The notes under the pieces: generated by a model | The model's input: only the letters and a program-made list of their open reading frames with translations | The model's database searches: none | Told to the model about the DNA's origin: nothing | Source of the DNA: Prevotellaceae bacterium | GTDB lineage: Bacteria; Bacteroidota; Bacteroidia; Bacteroidales; Bacteroidaceae | Direction: 5' to 3' | NCBI GenBank assembly: GCA_030523505.1 | Contig: JAUNIK010000011.1 | Location: 1-17,205 of the forward strand | Length of the DNA: 17,205 bases | Program-made: the position numbers and the translations under genes | In this document: one piece after another, positions 7,967 through 14,775 of the stretch | How the letters are laid out: every line of letters begins with the position of its first letter | Numbering within the stretch: the stretch's first letter is position 1

Positions 7967-8083
7967 TTGAGTAGCAGAGTGTTACACGATAAAATGACAA
8001 GTGGAAAGGTTGTCAGACTCCTCCCCACACTTTCAGTTCCTGGAAGTACCAAACAGCTTCAAAAGTCATGAGTCACGGAAAAT

Positions 8084-8125
8084 TTATACACGTTCTTTGT
8101 GCATTAAAATCCGGCAAGTGTATAA
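8084..8125. repeat. 8-bp inverted repeat upstream of the integrase
   Basis: TTATACAC (8084-8091) and its exact complement GTGTATAA (8118-8125) lie 26 nt apart, ending 25 nt before the chosen integrase start. Their place between the attachment site and int fits an operator or arm-type integrase or excisionase binding sites. Eight base pairs is short, so chance is not excluded. Confidence 0.35.
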
Positions 8126-8150
8126 CGTGATTCAAAACAGTTTTTTGAAG

Positions 8151-9410
8151 ATGATCAACATCAATTACCAAGCGTATGGAACGTCAGGTTTTAACCTTCG
8201 TTTACGTTTCTACAATGATGGGGAAACAAAATTCCTCGCGGTGAACAAACTCCTGAAGGGCAATCTTCTGAAGAAGCATTGGAACCAGAAGAAGCAACAG
8301 TTTATCCCTTCAGCACCTTTCAGTGATGAGAACAATGCCATCCTCGTTGAGTACAAGCAACGCTATGACAAGATGGCTATGAAGTGGCAGGGAAGCCTTT
8401 ACGGTTTCCTGGCAGCGGTACAGGCAGACAAGTTCGGAGAGGACACGCACACCATGAAATCGGTTATTGAGTTCGTGGTTGCAGAGCAGAAGAAGAAATC
8501 CCATGCTGATGGTTCAACAAAGGGCAGTTATGAGGGCTATGAGAAACTGGGTCGCCGTATGCAGGAGTTTTGTGACTATGCTGGCATTCAGTATGACAAG
8601 TTGCTTATCACTGACATCAATTCAGTATTTGTGAACAATGTGATGGACTGGATTGTGAAGGAAAAGAAGGGCAAGGGTCATGTTTACATTTCAGCAATGC
8701 TCCATGCCACTCTCGCGCGTGCTGACAAGGAAGGTTGGTTTGATATGCAGACGGTAAAGAACTGTCGCTGGAAGGGTAAGAACAAGGAGTCCGTTCAGAA
8801 ATATCATACCCTTACCAAGAAGCAATGCCGCAAGTTCATCGGTCTTACTCATGGCGAGTTGCCCAAGAACCCAAAGTCTGACCTTTACCATGACTTCTGC
8901 ACTTTCATTCTCTACACCGGTCAATCGTCCTGTGATGCCATAACGCTTCAGTACGATGACATCAAGGTTATCGGCGGTGTTGAGCATTTCGTTTTCAAGA
9001 GGCGCAAGATCGCAGAGAAGCAAGCCGTTCCGTGCGCTGTGCCTATAAATCAAAAGATGAGGGAGATTATGGATAGGTGGAAGAAACAAAGTCGAGACGG
9101 ATATATCTTTCCTATCCGCAACAATGAAAAGCTTGCAAACCAGAAAACAAACAATGGTGACATCAAGCATTTCATCAGCCGTCTCAACAACTGGCTAAAG
9201 AAAATCGGTAAGATACTGGAATGTGACTTCAGCCTACATACATACACGTTCAGACATACGGCAATAACACACTACATCAGCAAGGGCGTTCCAACCCTGT
9301 ATGTGGCAAACCTTATGGGAACGAGTGTGAAGAACTGTGAGAATATATACTACAACAACCAAGGTGACGTTGTAAGCCGTGACAAGGTTCTGAAGGCTAT
9401 TGAGTTTTAG
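8151..9410 (+). CDS. int: Tyrosine recombinase (phage-type integrase)
   Basis: The start is taken at ATG 8151 (MININYQAYGTSGFNLRLRF), giving 419 residues; an open frame back to a GTG at 8001 lacks similarity and lies in the probable attachment region. The arrangement is an N-terminal arm-binding-like part (1-60), a core-binding SAM-like domain (about 85-210) and a catalytic domain (about 220-410). Catalytic residues visible are R368 in TFRHTAITHY, Lys around 284-290 (KRRKIAEK) and the nucleophile Y400 in ENIYYNN. The usual first Arg of the TGLR motif is Ser (TGQSS, S259), the His of HxxR is Tyr (Y365), and the His/Trp before the nucleophile is Thr (LMGTS, T391). Family members catalyse integration and excision at tRNA 3' ends, which fits its place beside tRNA-Ser. 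The changed residues may mean divergence or reduced activity. Confidence 0.88.
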   Translation: MININYQAYGTSGFNLRLRFYNDGETKFLAVNKLLKGNLLKKHWNQKKQQFIPSAPFSDENNAILVEYKQRYDKMAMKWQGSLYGFLAAVQADKFGEDTHTMKSVIEFVVAEQKKKSHADGSTKGSYEGYEKLGRRMQEFCDYAGIQYDKLLITDINSVFVNNVMDWIVKEKKGKGHVYISAMLHATLARADKEGWFDMQTVKNCRWKGKNKESVQKYHTLTKKQCRKFIGLTHGELPKNPKSDLYHDFCTFILYTGQSSCDAITLQYDDIKVIGGVEHFVFKRRKIAEKQAVPCAVPINQKMREIMDRWKKQSRDGYIFPIRNNEKLANQKTNNGDIKHFISRLNNWLKKIGKILECDFSLHTYTFRHTAITHYISKGVPTLYVANLMGTSVKNCENIYYNNQGDVVSRDKVLKAIEF

Positions 9411-9416
9411 TGAATC

Positions 9417-9454
9417 AAAAAGGGGATTGGGTAGCGCAACTTACCCTCTCCCCT
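9417..9454 (-). terminator. Hairpin between int and the initiator-like tRNA
   Basis: AGGGG (9421-9425) pairs with CCCCT (9450-9454) and GGGTA (9429-9433) with TACCC (9442-9446), separated by a 3x3 internal loop. On the minus strand the stem is followed by TTTTTGATT, so it can terminate the transcript of the tRNA at 9543-9615. In the other direction it lies right after the int stop but has no T tract. Confidence 0.6.
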
Positions 9455-9542
9455 CACAGAGCTGTGTAACACCAACACACAACAAGTACATTTTTACCTT
9501 AACTAACCTAATAACTAAAACCTAAATCTATTCCCAATTGTG

Positions 9543-9615
9543 TTGCGGAAGGTGGACTCGAACCACCGACCTCTTGGGTATGAGCCAAGCGAGCTACCAA
9601 CTGCTCCATTCCGCG
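9543..9615 (-). tRNA. tRNA-Met, anticodon CAU, with initiator features
   Basis: A 73-nt cloverleaf. The acceptor arms are CGCGGAA and TTCCGCA with a C1-A72 mismatch. The D arm is GAGC...GCTC, the anticodon stem CTTGG/CCAAG with loop CTCATAC (anticodon CAT), and the T arm GGTGG-TTCGAGT-CCACC; the discriminator is A. The unpaired first position and the purine-pyrimidine pair A11-U24 are hallmarks of initiator tRNA and are not normal in elongator tRNA-Met. The three G-C pairs usual at the bottom of the initiator anticodon stem are reduced to U-A, G-C, G-C. No CCA is encoded. It lies inside the element, right of the integrase, with its own apparent promoter and terminator, so it is probably carried by the phage rather than the host. 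Confidence 0.9.
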
Positions 9616-9622
9616 ATGTAAA

Positions 9623-9653
9623 GCAATATATAATACTCAATTTTTGCGTCAAA
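9623..9653 (-). promoter_or_regulatory. Candidate promoter of the tRNA-Met gene
   Basis: On the minus strand TTTG (9653-9650) is followed after 19 nt by TATATTGC (9630-9623), a partial match to TAnnTTTG (the last two bases differ). The same bases also read as TTGACG with a downstream TATATT at 16 nt, close to an ordinary sigma-70 layout. It ends 8 nt before the mature tRNA 5' end, which would give a very short leader. Spacing is reasonable, but the -7 match is imperfect. Confidence 0.35.
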
Positions 9654-9680
9654 AGTGTTAAGTCATATCATAAAAAATGC

Positions 9681-9715
9681 AAAAAACCGCACCCATTATC
9701 ACTAACAGGCGCGGT
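9681..9715 (-). terminator. Terminator of the leftward nucleotide-metabolism gene series
   Basis: On the minus strand ACCGC (9715-9711) pairs with GCGGT (9690-9686), extended by CC/GG beyond one mismatch, and is followed by TTTTTT. It lies 18 nt after the stop of the last leftward gene (9734), so it closes the whole series and insulates it from the tRNA unit. Confidence 0.8.
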
Positions 9716-9733
9716 CAAGCATGAGAAAAAGTT

Positions 9734-9967
9734 TTACCAGGTGAATAATCGCCGTATGAATCGGGCAATTTTATCGTAGATGAAGAACACCGGACGGACT
9801 GCATAAGCCCTACAGCCACCGAGGTTCTTGATGTATCGGTCACTCATGTTCTTTCCGAAATAGGCACAGGTTGTAACATTGTCATCCTTGTAGAGACAGT
9901 AGGAGCAGAAATCGCAGTAACCAATCTTCTGGGGTTTCTGCTTATTCTTTATTTTCTTCTTTGACAT
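9734..9967 (-). CDS. Small Cys-rich hypothetical protein (77 aa)
   Basis: I do not recognise the family. The protein starts with a strongly basic segment (MSKKKIKNKQKPQK), then has five cysteines in the first two thirds: C18, C21 and C24 (CDFCSYC), C34 and C52. The CX2CX2C spacing suggests metal or Fe-S binding. The C-terminal part (VRPVFFIYDKIARFIRRLF) is hydrophobic and basic and could be an amphipathic helix. It is the last gene of the leftward series; its start overlaps the end of the preceding gene by 26 nt, which indicates translational coupling and supports it as real. A strong terminator follows 18 nt downstream. Confidence 0.65.
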   Translation of the reverse strand: MSKKKIKNKQKPQKIGYCDFCSYCLYKDDNVTTCAYFGKNMSDRYIKNLGGCRAYAVRPVFFIYDKIARFIRRLFTW

Positions 9968-10400
9968 TGGATAAGTATTTTGATTCTATTTTGTTGTTCT
10001 TGATGCAGACCTTAATCATGGCTATGATCACGTCAAACAGGTCATCAGCCACCTCAGTATGGAAGAGATTGTAGGAAGCAACCCAAACTTTCTTTCCGTT
10101 CATAATCTGAGGATAGATGTTCAGACTTGAACCTTCTATGCTGACAGGAAGAATATCCATCAGAGACCTCTCCGACCATGCAGGAAGCGCATCGAAACGG
10201 CGAGTGAGGTCAAGTATCCTCTCCTTCAGGTTCTTGGAAAGGTCAGTCAGATAAGGGTGTTTCGTGTTGCAGTATATCCACATCATGTCGGCTGTCATAA
10301 CGCCGTTGATGCCCATCTTTTTGAGCTTCGTGGATTGCTTTACGGTGGTTACTACGTTTCTACTCATATTGCTTAGCGGTTTATGTTTCATAATACTCAT
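9942..10400 (-). CDS. Hypothetical protein (up to 152 aa)
   Basis: No family is recognised. The protein is soluble-looking, with a basic N-terminus and a Glu/Lys-rich tail (SNVKEENKE). No membrane segment or catalytic motif is evident. Three Met codons lie close together at the start (MSIMKHKPLSNMSRN), so the true start could be any of 10400, 10391 or about 10367; the first is given. It begins 40 nt after the nrdG stop and overlaps the next gene by 26 nt, so it is probably translated from the same message as nrdDG. The position suggests an early phage protein, but nothing links it directly to ribonucleotide reduction. Confidence 0.65.
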   Translation of the reverse strand: MSIMKHKPLSNMSRNVVTTVKQSTKLKKMGINGVMTADMMWIYCNTKHPYLTDLSKNLKERILDLTRRFDALPAWSERSLMDILPVSIEGSSLNIYPQIMNGKKVWVASYNLFHTEVADDLFDVIIAMIKVCIKNNKIESKYLSNVKEENKE

Positions 10401-10440
10401 TTATGTCGGTGCCAGTGGTACGCAAAAATTGATTTTAACA

Positions 10441-10911
10441 TTATTTTGCATTCCAGAAAAGACTGGTTATGTCCTCCATGTTTCCATGCTTGTCAATCTT
10501 ATACAAACGCTGGTTGGTTGTAGGGCTTTTCAGTCCACCGAGCTTCATATTGTAAGGTCCTAACTTCAGATAGTCGAGGTTGGCAGGAGATACCCAGGGC
10601 GAACGATGGTTATAGCCACTGTACCAACCAACTTTGAGATTAGGATATTCAGTCTTGACATGATGTGCAAGTGCGTTTATGGTCTCTGGATCAATGTCGC
10701 CACCCATAAAGCAGACGCACGTTATATCACTGCCATACTCCTTCAGCAGGTCATCAAGCGAATACACGTCCAAAGGAGTGCCAATGTCATCCCAAAGATA
10801 GTTGCTGTGACAACCGAGGCAGTGAATAGGACAATGGGATATGTTGATTGAAAGAGTGGTCTCACAGGGAATTTCCTGAAAGACCACTCCATAGTTGACG
10901 TATTTAAGCAT
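10441..10911 (-). CDS. nrdG: Anaerobic ribonucleotide reductase activating protein
   Basis: NrdG is a radical SAM enzyme that cleaves S-adenosylmethionine on a 4Fe-4S cluster and places a glycyl radical on NrdD. The start at 10911 gives 156 residues (MLKYVNYGVVFQEIPCETTL), close to the usual 154. The cluster motif CX3CX2C is C27, C31, C34 (CPIHCLGC), and a glycine-rich CFMGGDID segment forms the SAM-binding strand. The frame is open 23 codons further upstream, but that lies inside nrdD. The ATG overlaps the nrdD stop by 8 nt (ATGCTTAA shared), so the two are translationally coupled. This is the normal partner arrangement for class III reductases, here inside a mobile element. Confidence 0.93.
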   Translation of the reverse strand: MLKYVNYGVVFQEIPCETTLSINISHCPIHCLGCHSNYLWDDIGTPLDVYSLDDLLKEYGSDITCVCFMGGDIDPETINALAHHVKTEYPNLKVGWYSGYNHRSPWVSPANLDYLKLGPYNMKLGGLKSPTTNQRLYKIDKHGNMEDITSLFWNAK

Positions 10912-13012
10912 CGTTCTCAGGCTTTGCGTAATAACGTCTTGCAGCCTCCTTCTGACGTGCCATGCTGAAGTTGCTGACACGCTTCAGATAACCAATGATA
11001 CGAGTCATATAGTCGATATTGGTTGAGCCACAGTGCGGACATTCCTTCAGCATACGCTTGTCAATGCGTCCGCAGTCGTTGCAGATAGTGTTAGGGATAT
11101 TGAAAGTAAAGTAGTTGCAACCTTCCTTCGCAGCCACTGAAAGCAAGTGCTTGTACTGCTCCTTTGTCAGATGCTCCTCCAGATTCATGTGAAGGGCAGA
11201 ACCGCCAGTAAGATGCTTGATGTAATGCTCTCCATGCAACTTGAACTTGTCGATGATGTTTGTGTTCTCATCTTCAACAACGTAGAAATAACTGTTGTAG
11301 CAATCACGAGGAACAATGTAGCCATCCTCCTTATCCCATTTTGCGTGCTTGACACCAACATTTTCAGCCGGTATCATTTCGCAGTTGAACATAAGACCCT
11401 GTTCCTTGTTACGATACTTCTTGTTGTATATCTCAATCAGTCCAAGAACGTCCTGTACGAATGAGTTGTAGGAAGCATTATTGGCAATGGTGAAGCCGAG
11501 GTATTCAGCAGCCTCCACAAGTCCATTAACGCCTATTGTGAGGTACTGACGGTCAATGTTGATGTAGCCCTCATCGAACAATGGAAGCATACCACAACGC
11601 TGCAACTCCTTCAGATTCTCGTTGTAGGCAATCTGAACCTTGTGGCAAAGGTCGATAACCTCATTCAGGAACTCACGATACTCGCCGTCACGCTTCATAG
11701 CGAACTGAATGCAACGGTTGAGATTGATTGTAAGAACCGACTTGGAACCAGTTGACACGCCACCTGCACCAAGAGTATAGCTGAAACCGTTATCATCAAT
11801 CTCGTTACGCAAACGGCAACAAGAAGAAAGGCTGTCAGCAGAATCACTCATGTAAGTGAAGAACGAATGACCTTCTGCATACATTTCAGCAGTGAAATCA
11901 CCCCATTCAGCATCTTTAGGCTCGTTGTTCTCAGTCAACAATGCCATTGTCTCAACAGGGAAAGTGAGAGGTGCCTTCAGACGCTCCTTGTTAAACCACT
12001 TCATAAAGCGTTTCTGAAGCCATGAGAGACCATCCCAATCAGGCTGTGAGCCATCGGGGAAATAGAAATTGCCAAAGAGTGACTGGAAATAATACTTGTC
12101 ATAGTAAGAGATATTCCAGAACACCGCCTGGAAGTTTCTTGCACCTGTAGGCTGGTTGATAGAGTAAACTATTTGCTCAAAGCAATCAGTGATGATCTTG
12201 TCGATGGTACGCTTCTTCAGAGAGAGGTCAACCACATCGTTGGCACGCTTGTAGTAGTCCTGTCCGTACTCCTTTCCAACAAAGTAGTTCATATACATCA
12301 AAAACTCAGGTGTAGCGCAAGCCCCTGAAAGCATTGACGATACGATGAATACCATGTTGATGAAGCCACCGCAGAATGATTTGAGGTTCGTAGGGGCTTT
12401 GCTATTGCCACCAATGCCGTATGTACCGTTGTTAAGCCAAGGATACATAGTGATTGAAGCACAATAGTTGGCAAGCGAGGTCTCATCATTCTTGTAGATG
12501 AAATGGTTGTTGAGCAGATAGATATAACGGTCAGCCAGTTCCTTGCCGTAGAGCATCTTGATACGGTCAGTGAGCATCTTTCGGTTAAGGCGTATGAAAG
12601 CACCCTTTGGAAGCTCGCCGATAAGCGTAGCAATGTTCTTGTGCTCCACGTTGGCATTAGCGTCATACTTGCTACCAGTGGCAGCGTTTGAAGCATGACA
12701 ATAACCTGTAAGGAACTTCAGTTGTTCCATCGTAAAGCGATCCTCAGAGTGTTGCTGACGGTACAGCATGAAAGCCTTTGCAGCATCGAAGAACTTTTCT
12801 TCCATCAATGCTACTTCCACTTGGTTCTGAATGTCCTCGACCGTAATGTTGTCATAGAAATGCAAGTGGTTGAGGATACGAGACAACGCTTCCATGCCTA
12901 CCTCGTCATCACGGGAAGAAAACGCCCTCTGAATAGAGTTTGTTATCTTATCCATGCTGAAGGGAGCCGTAGTGCCGTCTCTCTTGATGATTGTAAGATT
13001 TTGTTGTTTCAT
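10904..13012 (-). CDS. nrdD: Anaerobic (class III) ribonucleoside-triphosphate reductase
   Basis: NrdD reduces ribonucleoside triphosphates to deoxyribonucleotides without oxygen, using a glycyl radical. The 702 residues are full length. An ATP-cone regulatory domain occupies about 5-95 (IIKRDGTTAPFSMDKI). Candidate catalytic cysteines are C184 (NYCAS) and C398 (SSCCR); their 214-residue spacing is close to the 211 between C79 and C290 in the T4 enzyme. The C-terminal zinc site is C644, C647, C658, C661. The radical glycine is G674 in RIIGYLKRVSNFS. All key positions are intact. The gene follows the thioredoxin gene by 66 nt and overlaps nrdG by 8 nt. Both formate-using and thioredoxin-using NrdD classes exist; I cannot assign the class from sequence alone, but the neighbour favours thioredoxin. 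Phages of anaerobes often carry nrdD/nrdG, as T4 does. Confidence 0.96.
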   Translation of the reverse strand: MKQQNLTIIKRDGTTAPFSMDKITNSIQRAFSSRDDEVGMEALSRILNHLHFYDNITVEDIQNQVEVALMEEKFFDAAKAFMLYRQQHSEDRFTMEQLKFLTGYCHASNAATGSKYDANANVEHKNIATLIGELPKGAFIRLNRKMLTDRIKMLYGKELADRYIYLLNNHFIYKNDETSLANYCASITMYPWLNNGTYGIGGNSKAPTNLKSFCGGFINMVFIVSSMLSGACATPEFLMYMNYFVGKEYGQDYYKRANDVVDLSLKKRTIDKIITDCFEQIVYSINQPTGARNFQAVFWNISYYDKYYFQSLFGNFYFPDGSQPDWDGLSWLQKRFMKWFNKERLKAPLTFPVETMALLTENNEPKDAEWGDFTAEMYAEGHSFFTYMSDSADSLSSCCRLRNEIDDNGFSYTLGAGGVSTGSKSVLTINLNRCIQFAMKRDGEYREFLNEVIDLCHKVQIAYNENLKELQRCGMLPLFDEGYINIDRQYLTIGVNGLVEAAEYLGFTIANNASYNSFVQDVLGLIEIYNKKYRNKEQGLMFNCEMIPAENVGVKHAKWDKEDGYIVPRDCYNSYFYVVEDENTNIIDKFKLHGEHYIKHLTGGSALHMNLEEHLTKEQYKHLLSVAAKEGCNYFTFNIPNTICNDCGRIDKRMLKECPHCGSTNIDYMTRIIGYLKRVSNFSMARQKEAARRYYAKPENDA

Positions 13013-13078
13013 TCTGATAAAAATAAAATTGAGTGTCGTATTAGATAATAGACAATAATTTCCAGAATCGTGTCAACC

Positions 13079-13402
13079 TTACATGGATAAAATTTCGTCA
13101 ATGGCTTCTGCAATCTTTGCTTTCGGCAGACCGCCAGCGAGACGTTTAAGTTCCTTTCCCTCCTTGAAGATGCTGATTGTAGGCACGTTACGGATTGAAT
13201 ACTGCTCTGAAAGTTCCTCGCAAGCGTCAATGTTGCATTTTGCGAACTTCACCTTACCTTCATACTCAGTTTCGAGCATATCCAGTATTTTGCTGATAGT
13301 CTTGCAAGGACCGCACCACGGAGCAAAGAAATCAATTACCACTACTGAATGGAACGACTGCTCCATTGCCTCCTTGATATTTGCTGATGTTACTTCTAAC
13401 AT
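13079..13402 (-). CDS. trxA: Thioredoxin
   Basis: A 107-residue thioredoxin, a small cytoplasmic disulfide reductase. The active site is WCGPC (C30, C33) in FFAPWCGPCKTISKIL, and the conserved cis-proline is P74 (NVPTISIF). Length and order are standard and no signal peptide is present, so it is not a periplasmic variant. Two extra cysteines, C56 and C61, lie in the KCNIDAC segment. The start overlaps the preceding 55-aa gene by 7 nt, and nrdD begins 66 nt downstream. The context suggests it supplies electrons to the NrdD encoded next to it, with reduction by host TrxB. The symbol is given for the family; the element's copy is probably additional to the host's own thioredoxin. Confidence 0.9.
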   Translation of the reverse strand: MLEVTSANIKEAMEQSFHSVVVIDFFAPWCGPCKTISKILDMLETEYEGKVKFAKCNIDACEELSEQYSIRNVPTISIFKEGKELKRLAGGLPKAKIAEAIDEILSM

Positions 13403-13563
13403 GATTCTAAAGCTTTTAGTTGTTTCTCGATTGCAGTGCGCAACCGATAGAATGTTCTACGTTGTGGAAGATGAGCCGACCTGATCATGTCAAGCATTTC
13501 AGTCAGCTCATCCTTTGAAATATCAGTAAGGGTAAACACACCCTCATTAAAATACAACTCCAT
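13396..13563 (-). CDS. Small hypothetical protein between thyX and thioredoxin (55 aa)
   Basis: Unrecognised. ATG at 13563 gives 55 residues (MELYFNEGVFTLTDISKDEL...), with an acidic N-terminal half and a basic C-terminal half (LPQRRTFYRLRTAIEKQLKA), probably two or three helices. It overlaps the end of thyX by 17 nt and the start of the thioredoxin gene by 7 nt, a position hard to explain unless it is translated. The frame is open much further upstream through thyX, but only this part is not a shadow of thyX. It could be a small regulator or an adaptor of the nucleotide block; nothing in the sequence shows which. Confidence 0.6.
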   Translation of the reverse strand: MELYFNEGVFTLTDISKDELTEMLDMIRSAHLPQRRTFYRLRTAIEKQLKALESC

Positions 13564-14407
13564 ACACAATGAAATTCTTTGTGAACTCGTCCATGAGGTC
13601 ATATATCTGCTGAGCCGTTTTCTTGGCGTTCGGGTGTGCCTTGCCGGTAGTCTCAAACAAGCGTAAGTCAAGAATATGCTCCCATTCCTGGATGGTGTAT
13701 GTGTATGCAGCCTTTGTTGCAGTATCAAGCGGAAGGACACCACGCGCATCCTCTGCCTTGAAACCCATACGGAGCATAAGGTTATACATCCATTCAGAAA
13801 CCTTGCAATAAAACTTGTAGAGCGCACGTTTGTACCATTTGGCACCATCGTACCAGTGAGGCTTGCAAATGGCAATGCCGCCCTTCTTACCAAAGTTCAC
13901 ATAGCGAGTTGACTGCTCTGCAATGTTATTTGGCGAGGTACGGTTAAGTTCACGCGAGGTTGAAATCTGAGTGATTACAACCATTGTGAGACGCAAGCCC
14001 TTCAGTGACGGCGTATAGGACACACCAGTTTCGATATACTTGTCCTGTGAAACCTCGTATGGTGCAAGCAAGTCAGCAACGGTCTTGTTCTCCTTCAGAT
14101 ATTGCTGATTGGTAGAGACCCAAAGCTGTTTGTCGTTGGACGCACCAAAGATATAAGGCGAGTTGATCAGAACTCCCCAAATCCACTGAGGCAGTGCTGT
14201 AGTGTCGGGAACGTAGAAATATGCCGTACCATGACGGAACATTGAACGATGATTACGAGACCAAAGGTTATCGCACATTGTCTTAGCCTTGTCGTTGTTC
14301 TCATCCTGTTTTTCCGACTTGTAGCATATTCTGGCACACCTTGCAACATGGCTTTCAAATTCACCAGTCTGCACCCACAAATCGGTTGTTGGTTCTATAA
14401 AAAACAT
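13547..14407 (-). CDS. thyX: ThyX-family (flavin-dependent) thymidylate synthase, divergent
   Basis: ThyX methylates dUMP to dTMP using methylenetetrahydrofolate, NADPH and FAD. This 286-residue protein shows the family layout: ARICYKSEK near the N-terminus, RSMFRHGTAYFYV (54-66) resembling the ExxSFxH strand, the central block SRELNRTSPNNIAEQSTRYV (151-170), and the C-terminal ARGVLPLDTATKAAYTYT region. The central block aligns without gaps to the ThyX signature RHRx7S. R156 and S166 are kept, as is the following STRYVNF, but His and the second Arg are T157 and S158. These residues normally contact FAD and dUMP. The protein is somewhat longer than the typical 220-260. It lies in a phage nucleotide block with dUTPase. 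It may be an active divergent enzyme, or one with another pyrimidine substrate. A hairpin separates it from the DUF4406 gene upstream. Confidence 0.82.
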   Translation of the reverse strand: MFFIEPTTDLWVQTGEFESHVARCARICYKSEKQDENNDKAKTMCDNLWSRNHRSMFRHGTAYFYVPDTTALPQWIWGVLINSPYIFGASNDKQLWVSTNQQYLKENKTVADLLAPYEVSQDKYIETGVSYTPSLKGLRLTMVVITQISTSRELNRTSPNNIAEQSTRYVNFGKKGGIAICKPHWYDGAKWYKRALYKFYCKVSEWMYNLMLRMGFKAEDARGVLPLDTATKAAYTYTIQEWEHILDLRLFETTGKAHPNAKKTAQQIYDLMDEFTKNFIVYGVVF

Positions 14408-14425
14408 AGTTTGATGTGATTATAA

Positions 14426-14461
14426 ACCCACCCACCAAAGCCGAAGCCGTAGTGAGTGGGT
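14426..14461 (-). terminator. Hairpin between the DUF4406 gene and thyX
   Basis: ACCCACCCAC (14426-14435) pairs with GTGAGTGGGT (14452-14461) with one mismatch; on the minus strand the stem is followed by TTTATAATC. It sits in the 65-nt gap before thyX, the largest gap in this part of the series, so it could be a partial terminator or a processing site that lowers downstream expression. The T tract is short. Confidence 0.4.
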
Positions 14462-14472
14462 AAGTTGTGGTT

Positions 14473-14775
14473 TTACAATTCAATTATCTCCAAGCCGAGA
14501 CCTTCAGCAAATGCTCGCTCCACCTTTGCGCCCTTGCTTTCTTTCCAGTTAGGAAGCATAGCAATGGCATCGCAATCCTGTAGAATCTGCAAATCACGCA
14601 GAAGGTAATGGCCCCAAGAGTTCTGAGTCTTAGGCAGTTTTGAAGGGTCAACAACGGTTACATGACCTTGACGGAGATACACCTGTGTTGTTGCGAGATC
14701 AAAGTTTTTCTTAACCTCATCCCAAGGAAGCCCTGCAATTTTGCCACTGAGGTAGATGGTCTTATTCTTCTCCAT
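14473..14775 (-). CDS. DUF4406 protein, nucleoside 2-deoxyribosyltransferase-like
   Basis: This 100-residue protein has the DUF4406 pattern: an N-terminal IYLSGKIAGLP strand-turn, then LQDCDAIAMLPNWKESKGAK leading into VERAFAEGLGLEIIEL. This family resembles nucleoside 2-deoxyribosyltransferases and the related nucleotide N-hydrolases, which cut or transfer the base from a deoxynucleoside. E87 in KVERAFAEGLG is at the position of the catalytic Glu of that fold, by inference. The gene overlaps the DUF4494-like gene upstream by 14 nt, and thyX follows after a hairpin, so a role in nucleotide salvage or in clearing unwanted deoxynucleotides is plausible. The exact reaction is not known for DUF4406. 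Confidence 0.75.
   Translation of the reverse strand: MEKNKTIYLSGKIAGLPWDEVKKNFDLATTQVYLRQGHVTVVDPSKLPKTQNSWGHYLLRDLQILQDCDAIAMLPNWKESKGAKVERAFAEGLGLEIIEL

Noticed and set aside
8001..8150. 50-codon N-terminal extension of the integrase from GTG
   Set aside because: No similarity to integrases, GTG start, and it covers the likely attachment and operator region; ATG 8151 gives a normal N-terminus.
9540..9779. Plus-strand 79-codon frame over the tRNA-Met gene
   Set aside because: Its first third is the complement of the tRNA and it crosses the terminator.
13040..13076. TTGACA-like promoter between the thioredoxin gene and nrdD
   Set aside because: TTGACA is present on the minus strand, but no -10 or TAnnTTTG element lies at a suitable distance; nrdD is probably read from upstream.
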